Positions 41,452 to 51,569 are shown, numbered from the stretch's first letter. The stretch is DNA of 64,000 bases from Methyloversatilis sp. (GCF_030698125.1 NZ_JAUYNV010000016.1:94818-158817), one strand, 5' to 3'. The notes: generated from the letters alone by a model not told the origin. Numbers and translations: made by a program.

Positions 41452-42492
41452 TCAGCCCTCCACCGCTGCGGTCGCCCGCTCGCGCGCCATGGTGATCGCG
41501 GTGTCCTCGATCATGTCCTCCTGCCCGCCCACCATGCCGCGGCGGCCCAGTTCCACCAGGATGTCGCGCGACGCGATGCCGTACTTGGCACCGGCCCGCT
41601 TGGCGAACAGCAGGAAGGAGGAATAGACGCCGGCATAGCCCAGCGTCAGCGAGTCGCGGTCGATGCGCACCAGGTGCTCCATCATGGGCAGCACCAGGTC
41701 TTCGGCCACGTCCATGATCCGGTACAGGTCGACGCCGGTTTCGATGCCCATGCGGTTGGCCACCGCGACGAACACCTCCAGCGGCGTGTTGCCGGCGCCG
41801 GCGCCCAGGCCGTTGGTCGAGCCGTCGATGCGGCTGGCGCCCGCCTCGATCGCGGCCAGCGAATTGGCCACGCCCATCGACATGTTGTGGTGGCCGTGGA
41901 AGCCGATCTCGGTTTCGGGTTTCAGTGCCTGGCGCACCGCGGTGACGCGCGCCGTCACGTCGTCCGGCAGCATGTGGCCGGCGGAGTCGGTCACATACAC
42001 GCAGTTGGCGCCGTAGCTTTCCATCAGCCTGGCCTGCGCGACCAGCTGCTCCGGCTCGATCATGTGGGCCATCATCAGGAAGCCCACGGTGTCCATGTCC
42101 AGCTTGCGCGCCAGACCGATGTGCTGTTCCGACACGTCAGCTTCGGTGCAGTGGGTGGCCACGCGTATCGTATGCACGCCCAGTTCGTGCGCCATGCGCA
42201 GGTGCTCGACGGTGCCGATGCCGGGCAGCAGCAGCGCCGACACCTTGGTGTGCTTCATCGCCGGAATCACCGCGCCGAGATATTCCTCGTCGCTGTGCAG
42301 CGGGAAGCCGTAGTTCACCGAGGCACCGCCCAGGCCGTCGCCGTGGGTGACCTCGATCAGCGGCATGCCCGCCTCGTCGAGGCCGCGCGCGACCGCCAGC
42401 ATCTGGTCCAGCGTGATCTGGTGGCGCTTCGGATGCATGCCGTCGCGCAGCGTGTTGTCGTGCAGCGTGACTTTCTTTCCCTTGAGATTCAT
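41452..42492 (-). CDS. dmpG: 4-Hydroxy-2-oxovalerate aldolase
   Basis: A 346-residue HMGL-type aldolase: [15 protein letters not shown] at the N-terminus, metal ligands in [11 protein letters not shown], and [11 protein letters not shown]. It splits 4-hydroxy-2-oxovalerate to pyruvate and acetaldehyde and channels acetaldehyde to DmpF. dmpF is 17 bp upstream. Confidence 0.94.
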   Translation of the reverse strand: MNLKGKKVTLHDNTLRDGMHPKRHQITLDQMLAVARGLDEAGMPLIEVTHGDGLGGASVNYGFPLHSDEEYLGAVIPAMKHTKVSALLLPGIGTVEHLRMAHELGVHTIRVATHCTEADVSEQHIGLARKLDMDTVGFLMMAHMIEPEQLVAQARLMESYGANCVYVTDSAGHMLPDDVTARVTAVRQALKPETEIGFHGHHNMSMGVANSLAAIEAGASRIDGSTNGLGAGAGNTPLEVFVAVANRMGIETGVDLYRIMDVAEDLVLPMMEHLVRIDRDSLTLGYAGVYSSFLLFAKRAGAKYGIASRDILVELGRRGMVGGQEDMIEDTAITMARERATAAVEG

Positions 42493-42509
42493 GTCGGAGT
42501 CCTTTTCGC

Positions 42510-43427
42510 TCAAGCGGGGACGGGCTCGAGCGACAGCGAGCCGTTCAGGATTTCTTCGGCGAACATTTCGGCCGTGCGCGCGGCGGCGGCGGTCATGATG
42601 TCGAGGTTGCCGGCGTACTTCGGCAGGAAGTCGCCGAGGCCGGCGACTTCCATGAAGATGGACACGCGGTGGGTGTCCAGGTCGATCACCGGGCCATTGA
42701 CCAGCCGGTAGCCCGGCACGTAGGCCTGCACCTGGCGGATCATGTCGTGCACCGATTCCTCGATCTCGGCGGCGCGCGGCGCCGACTCGGTGAGGCAGTG
42801 GATGGTGTCGCGCATGATCAGCGGCGGCTCGGCCGGGTTGATCACGATGATGGCCTTGCCCCTGGCGGCACCGCCGACGCGCTCGATGGCGCTGGCCGTG
42901 GTGCGGGTGAATTCGTCGATGTTCTTGCGCGTGCCGGGGCCGACCGAACGCGACGACACGGTGGCGACGATCTCGCCGTAGCTCACCGGCTGCACGCGCG
43001 ACACCGCGGCCACCATCGGGATGGTGGCCTGGCCACCGCAGGTGACCATGTTCACGTTCATTTCGCGCTTGCCGACGTGTTCCTTCAGGTTCACCGGCGG
43101 CACGCAGAAGGGGCCGATGGCCGCCGGCGTGAGGTCGATCATCATGACGCCCAGTGCATTGAGCTTGCGCGAATTCTCGGCGTGCACGTAGGCGCTGGTG
43201 GCGTCGAAGGCGATCTGTATGCCGTCGGCTTTCACATGCGGCAGCAGGCCGTCGACGCCGTCGCTGGTGGTCTTCAGCCCCAAGTCGCGGGCGCGCGCCA
43301 GACCTTCCGACGCGGGGTCGATGCCGACCATCCAGACCGGTTCCAGCACCGGGCTGCGCTTGAGCTTGTACAGCAGGTCGGTGCCGATATTGCCCGGCCC
43401 GATCAATGCACACTTGATCTTGTTCAT
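42510..43427 (-). CDS. dmpF: Acetaldehyde dehydrogenase (acylating)
   Basis: A 305-residue enzyme: NAD site [14 protein letters not shown] at the N-terminus and catalytic Cys-130 in [11 protein letters not shown]. It converts acetaldehyde, NAD and CoA to acetyl-CoA. The start overlaps the AhpD-like gene by 4 bp. Confidence 0.94.
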   Translation of the reverse strand: MNKIKCALIGPGNIGTDLLYKLKRSPVLEPVWMVGIDPASEGLARARDLGLKTTSDGVDGLLPHVKADGIQIAFDATSAYVHAENSRKLNALGVMMIDLTPAAIGPFCVPPVNLKEHVGKREMNVNMVTCGGQATIPMVAAVSRVQPVSYGEIVATVSSRSVGPGTRKNIDEFTRTTASAIERVGGAARGKAIIVINPAEPPLIMRDTIHCLTESAPRAAEIEESVHDMIRQVQAYVPGYRLVNGPVIDLDTHRVSIFMEVAGLGDFLPKYAGNLDIMTAAAARTAEMFAEEILNGSLSLEPVPA

Positions 43428-44038
43428 GCAGGGATGTCCTCGTCTCCGGCGGCGTGCTTGCCGGCGGTCCAGCCGGTGTTCCCGAGCACGCTGCCGGCGG
43501 TTTGAAGGGGCTCGGACTCAAGCGTCGTTGCCAGTGAATCGTTCCAGCGGTTGAAGAAGCCGAACAGTGCGATCACGCCGAGCAGTTCGACGATCTGGCC
43601 TTCGTTCCAGTGCGCACGCAGGTTCGCGAACAGTTCGTCGCTCACGTCGTTCGGCTGGCTGGCGGCGGCCAGCGCGAAGTCGAGTGCCACCCGTTCGGCA
43701 TCGGAGAACAGCGGACTCGACCGGTAGTCGGCGATGGCCGCCATCTTTTCCGCGGCGACACCGTGGCGCAGCGCGCTGGTCGCGGTATGCGCGCGGCAGT
43801 ACAGGCAGCCGGCCGCCATGCTGGCGACGTGACCGATCAGCCGCTTGAAGCCCAGATCGACCTCGCCCGCCGGGTCATACACACCGCGGCTCAGCGCGAT
43901 CAGGCCCTTGGCCAGTGCCGGCCGGTAGGCCATCGTGCGCAGGCTGTTCGGCACGAAACCCAGCGTGCGCTCGAAGAAGGCGAAGTCGGCCGCCATGTCC
44001 GGCGTGGACTCGATGGGAAGGGGTGCAATGCGCGCCAT
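43424..44038 (-). CDS. AhpD/carboxymuconolactone-decarboxylase-like protein
   Basis: A 204-residue protein with the AhpD active-site motif GCLYCRAHT (two Cys and a His, about residues 78-86) and [16 protein letters not shown], typical of CMD-family peroxidases. It lies between dmpE and dmpF, where standard dmp/xyl operons have no gene. It may scavenge peroxides or act on a side product of ring cleavage. Start ATG 44038 is chosen from the family's usual MARIAPL-like N-terminus. Confidence 0.82.
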   Translation of the reverse strand: MARIAPLPIESTPDMAADFAFFERTLGFVPNSLRTMAYRPALAKGLIALSRGVYDPAGEVDLGFKRLIGHVASMAAGCLYCRAHTATSALRHGVAAEKMAAIADYRSSPLFSDAERVALDFALAAASQPNDVSDELFANLRAHWNEGQIVELLGVIALFGFFNRWNDSLATTLESEPLQTAGSVLGNTGWTAGKHAAGDEDIPA

Positions 44039-44049
44039 CGGGTGGTCTC

Positions 44050-44835
44050 CTAGACGAAGCGCACCGAGCAGCCGCCGAGGCCGCCGATGGCGATGCGCAG
44101 GCTGTCGCCCGCCTTGACCGGAATGAGGGCGGCGAGCGAACCGGACAGGATCACTTCGCCCGCCTTGAGCGGAATGCCGAGACGGCCCAGCGTGTTGGCG
44201 AGCCAGACGACGGCGTTGACCGGGTGGCCGAGCGCGGCGGCTCCGGCACCGGTGCCGACGATGTCGCCGTTCAGCTCCAGCACCATGCCGCACAGGCCGA
44301 GGTCGAGATTGCGTGGCGACACCGCGCGGTCGCCGAGCACGAACACGCCGCATGAGGCGTTGTCGGCCACCGTGTCCTGGATGCGGATCTTCCACTCGTG
44401 AATGCGCGAATCGACGATTTCGAAGCAGGGCATCACGCACTCGGTGGCGCGCAGCACGTCGGCGCCGGTCACGCCCGGACCCATGATGTCGTGCTTCAGG
44501 ATGAAGGCGATCTCACCTTCTGCGCGCGGCTGGATCAGCGAGTTGGCGGCGATCGACTCGCCCTCGTTGTAGATCATGCCGTCGAGCAGGTAGCCGAAGT
44601 CCGGCTGGTGCACGTTCAGCATGTTCTGCACGACTTTCGAGGTGACGCCGATCTTCTTGCCGACGATGCGCTCGCCGGCGTCGAGCCGGCGCGCAATCAT
44701 GCGCTGCTGGATGTGGTAGGCATCCTCGATCGTGATGTCCGGTTCGCGGCTGGTCAGCGGGGCTACGGTTTCGCGGGTGGTGAGCGCGGCGTACAGCTCG
44801 TCGCCGTACTGCTGGATCTTGTCGGCTTGCATCAT
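44050..44835 (-). CDS. dmpE: 2-Hydroxypenta-2,4-dienoate hydratase
   Basis: A 261-residue FAH-fold hydratase ([70 protein letters not shown]). It hydrates 2-hydroxypentadienoate to 4-hydroxy-2-oxovalerate. It is paralogous to dmpH in the same operon. Confidence 0.92.
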   Translation of the reverse strand: MMQADKIQQYGDELYAALTTRETVAPLTSREPDITIEDAYHIQQRMIARRLDAGERIVGKKIGVTSKVVQNMLNVHQPDFGYLLDGMIYNEGESIAANSLIQPRAEGEIAFILKHDIMGPGVTGADVLRATECVMPCFEIVDSRIHEWKIRIQDTVADNASCGVFVLGDRAVSPRNLDLGLCGMVLELNGDIVGTGAGAAALGHPVNAVVWLANTLGRLGIPLKAGEVILSGSLAALIPVKAGDSLRIAIGGLGGCSVRFV

Positions 44836-44848
44836 GTCCGGGGCCTGT

Positions 44849-45682
44849 TCAATTGGATTCGTTTAGGAAGTCGCCCACCAGGCGAGCGAAACGCGCCGAA
44901 TGCTCGATCTGCGTCCAGTGGCCGCACTTGCCGTACACGTGCAGCTGCGCGTTCGGTATCCACTGCGCCAGCGTGAGCGACGTGTCGAGCGGGATGACCT
45001 TGTCTTCGCGGCCGTGGATCACCAGCGTTTCGTGTGGCAGCGACTTGATGTCTTCGACGCTGCTGGCCATCGCATTCACCCAGCGCTGACGCGGCGCCGG
45101 GAACATGGCGGCGAAGGATTCCTGGAAGCCGGGGCGGATCGACGCCTCGTAGCGCAGCTTCGCGAGGTCGTCATTGGCCAGCGATCGATCCCAGGCGAAC
45201 AGGTCGAGCAGGCCGCGCATGGCTTCGATCGACGGCGTGTAACCCCACACCGCATCGAGCGCCGGCGTGATGTCGAAGCGCACGCCGACGCTGCCCATCA
45301 GCACCAGACGGCGGATGCGATGCGGGTGGCGGATCGCCATCTGCAACGCCAGACCGCCGCCGAAGCTGTTGCCGACCAGATCGGCGCGCTCGATACCCAG
45401 CGCGTCCAGCATGCCGACGGCCTGGGCGACCCAGGTGTCCATGTCGTACCGGAGGTCCGGACGGCGCTCGGTGTAGCCGAAACCGGCCATGTCCGGCGCG
45501 ATCACGCGAGCGTGTTCGGCAAGCGACGGCATGACCAGCCGCCAGTTTGCCCAGGCGCTGACACCGGGGCCGGAGCCATGCAGCATGAGCACCGGAAAGC
45601 CGCTGCCGAGGTCGTGGTAGTTGGTCTTGATGCCGGCGGCGACGATGCTTCGGGCGATTTCCGGATTGAGTGGCGCGTTCAT
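44849..45682 (-). CDS. dmpD: 2-Hydroxymuconic semialdehyde hydrolase
   Basis: A 277-residue alpha/beta hydrolase with oxyanion segment LHGSGPGVSAWANW, nucleophile Ser in GNSFGGG, Asp in HGREDKVIPL and His in CGHWTQIEH. It cleaves the ring-fission product in the hydrolytic branch, needed for ketone-type products of methylcatechols. Start ATG 45682. Confidence 0.93.
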   Translation of the reverse strand: MNAPLNPEIARSIVAAGIKTNYHDLGSGFPVLMLHGSGPGVSAWANWRLVMPSLAEHARVIAPDMAGFGYTERRPDLRYDMDTWVAQAVGMLDALGIERADLVGNSFGGGLALQMAIRHPHRIRRLVLMGSVGVRFDITPALDAVWGYTPSIEAMRGLLDLFAWDRSLANDDLAKLRYEASIRPGFQESFAAMFPAPRQRWVNAMASSVEDIKSLPHETLVIHGREDKVIPLDTSLTLAQWIPNAQLHVYGKCGHWTQIEHSARFARLVGDFLNESN

Positions 45683-45693
45683 GTCGGCGGTCC

Positions 45694-47154
45694 TCACAGC
45701 TTCACGCACACGTTCTTCAGCTCGGTGTAGAACTCGAGCGAATGCACCCCGCCTTCGCGGCCGATGCCCGACTGCTTGGCGCCGCCGAAGGGCGTGCGCA
45801 GGTCGCGCAGGAACCACGAGTTCACCCACACCAGACCGGTTTCGAGTGCAGCGGCGACGCGATGACCGCGCGTCATGTCGGTGGTCCACACCGAGGCGGC
45901 CAATCCGTACTGAGTGTCGTTGGCCATGCGGATTGCGTCATCTTCGTTATCGAAGGGCGCGATGTGGCAGCACGGTCCGAATATTTCCTCGCGCACCACG
46001 GCGGCCGTCTCCGGCAGGCCGGTCCAGATCGTCGGCTGCACCCAGGCGCCATGCACCAGTTCCTCCGGCATGGCGGGTTCGCCCCCACCGGTGACGACGT
46101 TGGCACCTTCTTCCACCGCATCGCGGTAGTAGGACAGCACCTTCTGCTTGTGCCCGGCCGAAATGAGCGGCCCCATGCCGGTGGCGTCATCTTCCGGACG
46201 GCCCAGCACCAGCGCTTCGGCGCCGTGCTTGAGCGCGGCGACGAAGCGCTCGAAGATCGGCCGCTCGACATACACGCGCTCGGTGCCCAGACAGACCTGA
46301 CCACAGTTTGCGAAAGCCGAGCGCAGCGTGCCGGCGATGGCGGCGTCGAAGTCGCAGTCAGCGAACACGATGGCCGGATTCTTGCCACCCATTTCCAGCG
46401 ACACCGGGCGCGCGCCGCTGGCGGCCGCCTTCATGATGGCTTCGCCGGTACGTGTCTCGCCGGTGAAGGTGATGGCGTTTACCCCCGGATGCGTGGTCAG
46501 GAATTCGCCGGCCGAATCCGGCCCGAAACCGTGCACCACGTTGTAGACGCCGGCCGGCATGCCCACCGCGTTCATCACTTCGCCGAGCAGCGCCGCGGTC
46601 TGCGGCGTCTCTTCCGACGGCTTCACTACCACCGTGTTGCCGCAGGCCAGTGCCGGTCCAACCTTCCAGGTCATCAGCAGCAGCGGCAGGTTCCACGGAC
46701 ACACGACGCCGACCACGCCCACCGGGCGGCGCAGCGCATAGTTGATCGCGCCACGGCCGTCCGGTGTGGCCATCTCGAAGAATTCGCCCGGAGCGTTCTT
46801 GACCACATCGGCGAAGATCTTGAAGTTGGCAGCGCCGCGCGGGATGTCGAGGTGACTGGCCAGACTGACCGGTTTGCCGGTATCAGCCACTTCGGCGGCT
46901 ACGAAATCATCGAAGCGGCGAGTGATTTCATCGGCCACCGCGTACAGCAGTCCGGTGCGTTCCGTCATCGCCATACGCCCCCAGGATCCTTCCAGCGCGG
47001 CCCGCGCGGATGCGACCGCGGCATTCACCTCGTCGCGCCCCGCCTCGGACACCGAGGCGATGACACGGTTGTCCAGCGGCGAACGCTTGTCGAAACGGCG
47101 GCCTTCGCGCCCCGTCACGAACTCGCCGTTGATGAAGTGACTGATCTGTTTCAT
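45694..47154 (-). CDS. dmpC: 2-Hydroxymuconic semialdehyde dehydrogenase
   Basis: A 486-residue aldehyde dehydrogenase: VVCPWNLPLLLMTWKVGPALACGN, the Glu in SLEMGGKNP, the Cys in FANCGQVCLGTER and the C-terminal PFGGAKQSGIGREGG. It oxidises the semialdehyde with NAD, opening the 4-oxalocrotonate branch served by DmpI and DmpH. Start ATG 47154; an in-frame extension to 47565 overlaps the upstream gene. Confidence 0.93.
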   Translation of the reverse strand: MKQISHFINGEFVTGREGRRFDKRSPLDNRVIASVSEAGRDEVNAAVASARAALEGSWGRMAMTERTGLLYAVADEITRRFDDFVAAEVADTGKPVSLASHLDIPRGAANFKIFADVVKNAPGEFFEMATPDGRGAINYALRRPVGVVGVVCPWNLPLLLMTWKVGPALACGNTVVVKPSEETPQTAALLGEVMNAVGMPAGVYNVVHGFGPDSAGEFLTTHPGVNAITFTGETRTGEAIMKAAASGARPVSLEMGGKNPAIVFADCDFDAAIAGTLRSAFANCGQVCLGTERVYVERPIFERFVAALKHGAEALVLGRPEDDATGMGPLISAGHKQKVLSYYRDAVEEGANVVTGGGEPAMPEELVHGAWVQPTIWTGLPETAAVVREEIFGPCCHIAPFDNEDDAIRMANDTQYGLAASVWTTDMTRGHRVAAALETGLVWVNSWFLRDLRTPFGGAKQSGIGREGGVHSLEFYTELKNVCVKL

Positions 47155-47185
47155 CGAACTCTTTCTTGTTGGGTTTGCCGGCGCT

Positions 47186-47623
47186 TCAGCGAGCGGTGTC
47201 GAGACCGAGCGCTGCGAGCCCGGCATGCGCGCAGTCCTCGTCCTGCGCTTCCGAACCGCCGGAGATGCCGACGCCGCCGATGCGTTCACCGGCCACCACC
47301 AGCGGCAGCCCGCCGCCGAACATGACCATGCGCGGACGCAGCGGCAGCCCCTGGCGGACTGCTTCGGAATGGGTTGAAAGGGCGGCTGCCCAGTCGCCGG
47401 TCGGAAGACCGAAACTGGCGGCGGTGTAGGCCTTGTCGATCGCGATGTCGACCGAATGCAACGGCGCGCCCGGCATGCGCAGGAAGGACACCAGCTGACC
47501 GGCGCGGTCGACCACCGCCGCATTGACGCAGGCGCCGATGGTCGCTGCGTGCGCCACCGCCGCATGCACCGCTGCGGATGCCGCCTGCCAGCCCACCGTC
47601 GATTGCCGTGCCGCTACGTCCAT
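47186..47623 (-). CDS. HbpS/GlcG-like (DUF336) protein, first gene of operon
   Basis: A 145-residue protein of the heme-degrading/GlcG family (ACVNAAVVDRAGQLVSFLRMPGAPLHSVDIAIDKAYTAASFGLPT, VVAGERIGGVGISGGSEAQDEDCAHAGL). It is cytoplasmic. It is the promoter-proximal gene of the dmpC-to-DUF1329 operon. Similar genes occur in other meta-cleavage operons (orfX/ dioxygenase reactivation neighbours); function unknown, possibly cofactor or small-molecule binding. Confidence 0.8.
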   Translation of the reverse strand: MDVAARQSTVGWQAASAAVHAAVAHAATIGACVNAAVVDRAGQLVSFLRMPGAPLHSVDIAIDKAYTAASFGLPTGDWAAALSTHSEAVRQGLPLRPRMVMFGGGLPLVVAGERIGGVGISGGSEAQDEDCAHAGLAALGLDTAR

Positions 47624-47686
47624 GTCGTCTCCTCCGCGGGGCCACCTGTATGGCGGCCTCTCTTCCGTCGATATTCAATGGAGTTA

Positions 47687-47732
47687 ACGATATAAATTAA
47701 GAATCTCGACGTCAACATGTTTTATCGAGATT
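47687..47732 (-). promoter_or_regulatory. Promoter and GntR operator of the second catabolic operon
   Basis: Minus strand: TTGACG (47715-47710), 17 bp, TATCGT (47692-47687), about 64 bp before the HbpS-like start. A perfect palindrome AATCTCGA-N15-TCGAGATT (47702-47709 and 47725-47732) brackets the -35 box. The placement fits a repressor site for the divergent GntR protein. On the plus strand TTTTCA-N17-TAGAAT (47739-47767) is a weak promoter candidate for gntR. Confidence 0.65.
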
Positions 47733-47814
47733 TTAGACTTTTCACGGATAAAGTTCGGAACTAGAATGAGCGCATGCTCCGGTACTCCGTGCGGGGGGCT
47801 TATTGAAAGTCGAT

Positions 47815-48555
47815 ATGGAACAATTGATTACCGGTGATTTCTCGGTCAATGGCGAAGCCTGTGAGCCGAAGACACTGGTGGATGGCGCCTATCGCCAGCT
47901 GCGCAGGGACATCATCGAAGGGCGTCATCCGCCTGGCACCAAGCTGCGCGTCGAACACCTGAAGGACGAGTACGAGGTTGGCGCCGGCACGCTGCGCGAG
48001 GCGCTGGCACTGCTGGTGAGCGATTCGCTGGTGGTGGCACAGGGACAGCGCGGCTTCCGCGTGGCGCCGATTTCGCTGGCCGACATCGAGGACATCACGC
48101 GTACGCGCGTCATGCTCGAATGCGAGGCGCTGCGGCAGAGCATCGCCAACGGCGACGAGAGCTGGGAAGGCAATCTGGTCAGCGCTTTCCATCTGCTGAC
48201 GCGGGCGGAAGAGAAGCTGGCCAGCGACGTCGATCGCAGCGTGAACGAGTGGGAAGAGCGCAACCGCATGTTCCACGAAACGCTGATCGGCGCCTGCACC
48301 TCGCGCTGGATACGTCACTTCCTGGCCATCCTCTACCGCCAGTCCGAACGCTACCGCCGCATATCGGTGCTGAACCGGCCGGTGCCGCAGGATGTGCACG
48401 AGGAACACGAACGGATTTTCAAAGCCACGATCGCACGCGACGCCGACGAGGCGACGCGCGTGCTGTCGGGTCACATCTGGCGCACCTTCCAGACGGTGGC
48501 CAACGTGCCGCAGTTCGCGCAGGAGCCGGTGAGGAAGGCGGCCAACGGCGGTTGA
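47815..48555 (+). CDS. GntR/FadR-family regulator (FCD domain)
   Basis: A 246-residue regulator: N-terminal winged helix (LVDGAYRQLRRDIIEGRHPPGTKLRVEHLKDEYEVGAGTLREALALLVSDSLV, about 30-80) and a C-terminal FCD ligand domain with metal-site residues (ERNRMFHETLIGAC, EEHERIFKATIARD, SGHIWRTF). It is divergent from the operon of dmpC and the rest, and probably represses it until a pathway acid binds. ATG 47815 is my choice; TTG 47803 after GGGGGG is the alternative and adds four residues. Confidence 0.88.
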   Translation: MEQLITGDFSVNGEACEPKTLVDGAYRQLRRDIIEGRHPPGTKLRVEHLKDEYEVGAGTLREALALLVSDSLVVAQGQRGFRVAPISLADIEDITRTRVMLECEALRQSIANGDESWEGNLVSAFHLLTRAEEKLASDVDRSVNEWEERNRMFHETLIGACTSRWIRHFLAILYRQSERYRRISVLNRPVPQDVHEEHERIFKATIARDADEATRVLSGHIWRTFQTVANVPQFAQEPVRKAANGG

Positions 48556-48653
48556 GGAGGAACTTCGCCGGCCAGGAATCGTGGCGAATGGATTCCGGTT
48601 CTCGTATCCACCTTCCGCTTCGGCGCCCTTCTCCCCCGACCCTTCGCGCCCGA

Positions 48654-49391
48654 TTAAACGCGCGAGGCCTCCTCGGCAATGTGTGCTGCAAGGCGCCGCA
48701 CGAACGTCCCCAAACTGGTCAATTCCGCCATTTCTCCGAAGACGCCGGACGTTGCGGCGCTTCTGGACGACGTCATGACGCAGGCCGACGAGTAGACTTT
48801 CTCCTTGACCAGTCGCTGGCAAAGAATGTCGTATCGCGTCAGGTAAGATGCGCCGCGAAATTCCGGGAACACGGGAAAGTGAGGGCTCGCGTCCTTGACC
48901 GGATTTCTCGACTTGTCGCAATCCTCTACAAGCATGAGCCAGCCGATGAACGGCGGAGGCTGCTCACCGAACGCACCCTCACGATAGGCAATCCACAAGT
49001 CATGGCCGGTACCGATCGCCTCTTCGGCCCGATTATTGAAATTGTTGCCGAATGACGGCCCGATCTGGCTTTTCAGTTCGATAGCGGCGATCAGCCGACC
49101 ACCGTTCATTACCAGCACGTCCCAGATCTTGGTCGGACGAAAATAGCCAGGAAGTGTGAGGACAGCGCGCTTGAGGTGCACTTCCGCCGATGGCAGCCCG
49201 TTCTTCGCAACGAGTGCCTGAATCAGCGGAACGAAGCCATCCATGTTCTTGCCCGAAAGAACGCCGCCACGTTCGCCGCGATCTGCCCTTCCGGATTGAC
49301 GTTGACGCTCGGCAGCGCCACCACGGCTTGTCCAGAACTCCTTTACCGCCCCGCGCGCACGGCGCTCGTAGTCGCACAATTCAAGAGCCAT
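48654..49391 (-). CDS. Type II restriction endonuclease, XhoI/PaeR7I family
   Basis: A 245-residue PD-(D/E)XK nuclease. The catalytic block is [39 protein letters not shown], with the Asp and ELK, and the N-terminus ([38 protein letters not shown]) is typical of PaeR7I/XhoI. Family members cut CTCGAG; this specificity is inferred. Start ATG 49391, 6 bp after the methylase stop. Base use is less GC-rich than the flanking dmp genes, suggesting transfer. Confidence 0.88.
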   Translation of the reverse strand: MALELCDYERRARGAVKEFWTSRGGAAERQRQSGRADRGERGGVLSGKNMDGFVPLIQALVAKNGLPSAEVHLKRAVLTLPGYFRPTKIWDVLVMNGGRLIAAIELKSQIGPSFGNNFNNRAEEAIGTGHDLWIAYREGAFGEQPPPFIGWLMLVEDCDKSRNPVKDASPHFPVFPEFRGASYLTRYDILCQRLVKEKVYSSACVMTSSRSAATSGVFGEMAELTSLGTFVRRLAAHIAEEASRV

Positions 49392-49397
49392 TCGGTC

Positions 49398-51104
49398 TCA
49401 GCGCCGCTGCGCACCCTCATTTCTTGTCAAAGCCATATCGGCTTCGGTCAGACCGTAGAGCTCGGCAACGGCCCCATTGCACGCCGGAACATCCAGAGCG
49501 CGAGCGGCAGCGCCGAGTCGCGATCGCATATCCGATGGAACATCCTTCCAGAACGGCAGCCTGATCCGCCGCAAATACTGCGCCTGAAACCGGAGAAAAC
49601 CGCCCCGCATACGTGTGGAATACGAGGCGATGAAGAATCGCGTCAGGTCGGACAGCAAGACTGCCTGCAACGCCCTCAGATCCCACTCACTCGCGGTCAC
49701 GAAGTAAAGATTGTGGTGCGGATAGAGCCGTCCATCCTCGAACACGACCTGGGCGTGACCTTTGATGTCGGGAATCAGCAGCTTGGGCTCGACCGCCAGA
49801 GACGGGGTAATCCTGTCTATGGTGCGGAACCAGCGGGACGGGTCCTTCTTCGCGACGTGGCGATTCGCAATGATGTCGCGCCGCTCTTCCAGGAAAGCAC
49901 GCAACTTCGGATATGCGGCAAGATCGACCAGCCTGCCGTCATCCCGGAAGGGATTGATCACTCCGAATCCGCGCCAACGCACTTCTCCGCTGTCGATATC
50001 GCGCGTCATGGCAAGAGGCAGTTTGCGATCATCCTCGACGCCAAGTTCGTCCATGAGCCCGATGAAGGCCCTGTCCGCGCCCGTCGCAACGCCGATCCCC
50101 ACTTTGCAGCCCGCCTGTTCCAGGGTGGGAAAGGCCCCTTCAAGACGGCGGATCAGGGAAAGAGAATCCTCTTCCGCGAGCACCCATGGCTCGCCATCCG
50201 CGGGAAGACTTCCGACCAGACGGACATCGGAAGTCCCCTCCGAGCCACTACCCATCAATCCGGATGTGAGTTCCGCAAGTCTTTCGACATCCGTAACGAC
50301 TGCGACGCGCGTCGCTCCTGGCATCACACGTGCAATCAGGGTGATCGCCGGATATGCGATCACTTCGGAATGAAAGGCGGATGCCTCGCTGAGATCGACA
50401 TAGGCCTTGAGCCGGAAACGCGTCGTGATGAAACGTCGCAAGGGCGCTCCGTACTTGTTCTTCATCCAGCGATCGGCACAGATGAAGCACTGCTCCCCGC
50501 CATCGGCGAGCAGTTCAAGCGCCCTCTGCATGAAAGGCACGTATAGATCGGCGCGATCGTAGAGCGTCGAATAGCGCGCGCGGTACTCATTGAGCAACGC
50601 CTCCGGAATCAACTCCTGTCGTACATAGGGCGGATTGCCCACAACGACGTCGAAAGCGCCCCGCATCGGCGCCAACAGGAAGTCATCGCAGATGAGCCAG
50701 CGTCGGGCCAGATGGCGCGAGCCCTCTTCCGAGTGACCCCAGGCCATAAGGGTCTGTACGACCTTGGCGAAAGTGGATTCATAAGTGTCGCGATGCAGCT
50801 CGACCGCGCGAATGCAGTCGTCCAGCGCAAAGCCATGGCCCGCCCTGTTCGCTGCACTTAACAATCGCTCGATTGCCGGTAGCAGGAAATCACCGGCACC
50901 AAAAGACGGTTCGAGAAAACGGAGGCGGGTGAGATCCCGCTCGGCGGAGTAACCCGCCAGATCGAGCATGAAGTCGACGACCTCGCGACGCGTATAGATC
51001 GCGCCACGCTCCTCGGTGCTCGAATCGTCCGCCAGTTGCCGGATCGCCGCTTCGACCGGGCAATCTCCGAACAGACCGGCTTGAAATGCCAAAGGGGGCG
51101 CCAT
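49398..51104 (-). CDS. Type II DNA adenine methyltransferase, PaeR7I type
   Basis: A 568-residue N6-adenine methylase: SAM motif FLEPSFGAGDFLLPAIERLL (about 65-85), catalytic VVGNPPYVRQELIPEALLNEYRARY, and a large C-terminal target-recognition region (HHNLYFVTASEWDLRALQAVLLSD...RGGFLRFQAQYLRRIRLPFW). It would protect the CTCGAG-type sites cut by the cotranscribed endonuclease. ATG 51104 is preferred; TTG 51125 adds seven residues. The methylase gene comes first, so protection precedes cutting. Confidence 0.88.
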   Translation of the reverse strand: MAPPLAFQAGLFGDCPVEAAIRQLADDSSTEERGAIYTRREVVDFMLDLAGYSAERDLTRLRFLEPSFGAGDFLLPAIERLLSAANRAGHGFALDDCIRAVELHRDTYESTFAKVVQTLMAWGHSEEGSRHLARRWLICDDFLLAPMRGAFDVVVGNPPYVRQELIPEALLNEYRARYSTLYDRADLYVPFMQRALELLADGGEQCFICADRWMKNKYGAPLRRFITTRFRLKAYVDLSEASAFHSEVIAYPAITLIARVMPGATRVAVVTDVERLAELTSGLMGSGSEGTSDVRLVGSLPADGEPWVLAEEDSLSLIRRLEGAFPTLEQAGCKVGIGVATGADRAFIGLMDELGVEDDRKLPLAMTRDIDSGEVRWRGFGVINPFRDDGRLVDLAAYPKLRAFLEERRDIIANRHVAKKDPSRWFRTIDRITPSLAVEPKLLIPDIKGHAQVVFEDGRLYPHHNLYFVTASEWDLRALQAVLLSDLTRFFIASYSTRMRGGFLRFQAQYLRRIRLPFWKDVPSDMRSRLGAAARALDVPACNGAVAELYGLTEADMALTRNEGAQRR

Positions 51105-51231
51105 GGAAAGACCAAAGTTTCGCAAGCGCGAATACTAAGGCCGAAAGCTCTTCAGGTCATTCCAGCGCAGGCCGACCTGCCTCGATCCGCAGCACAGAAC
51201 CGGATCGGGGCAGGCAGAAGGACCTCCGCGG

Positions 51232-51567
51232 TCAATCCCTCTGCGCGGCCTCCCGCTTCAGCGCCTCGACGCTGCGCGCCATCCTGCCCACCACCTTCAG
51301 CCGCAGGTCGCTGGTCGGGTAGATGCGGCAGGCAAGCACGCAGTTGCAGCGCTCATCTTCCTCGCTGATCTGGCTGCGGCTCATGATACCGGCGCAGTAG
51401 GTGCCGGACAGCACTTCCACCTTGCAGACGCCGCAGCCGCCCCGGCGGCAGCCGACCGGGATGCCGCGGCCGCCCAGCGCCTCCATGCCGCGCAGCGCGT
51501 TCTGCGTTTCCGCGCACAGGTATTCGCGGCCGATGCCGTCGAGCACGATCCGGTAGGTGCGCGTCAT
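51232..51567 (-). CDS. dmpQ: Plant-type [2Fe-2S] ferredoxin (XylT/DmpQ-like)
   Basis: A 111-residue ferredoxin with GCRRGGCGVCKVEVL (C-x5-C-x2-C) and a distal Cys in CNCVLACR. In xyl/dmp systems this ferredoxin reactivates catechol 2,3-dioxygenase by reducing its iron. It is the last gene of the upstream operon here; the restriction-modification genes follow after 107 bp. Start ATG 51567. Confidence 0.9.
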   Translation of the reverse strand: MTRTYRIVLDGIGREYLCAETQNALRGMEALGGRGIPVGCRRGGCGVCKVEVLSGTYCAGIMSRSQISEEDERCNCVLACRIYPTSDLRLKVVGRMARSVEALKREAAQRD

Positions 51568-51569
51568 GG

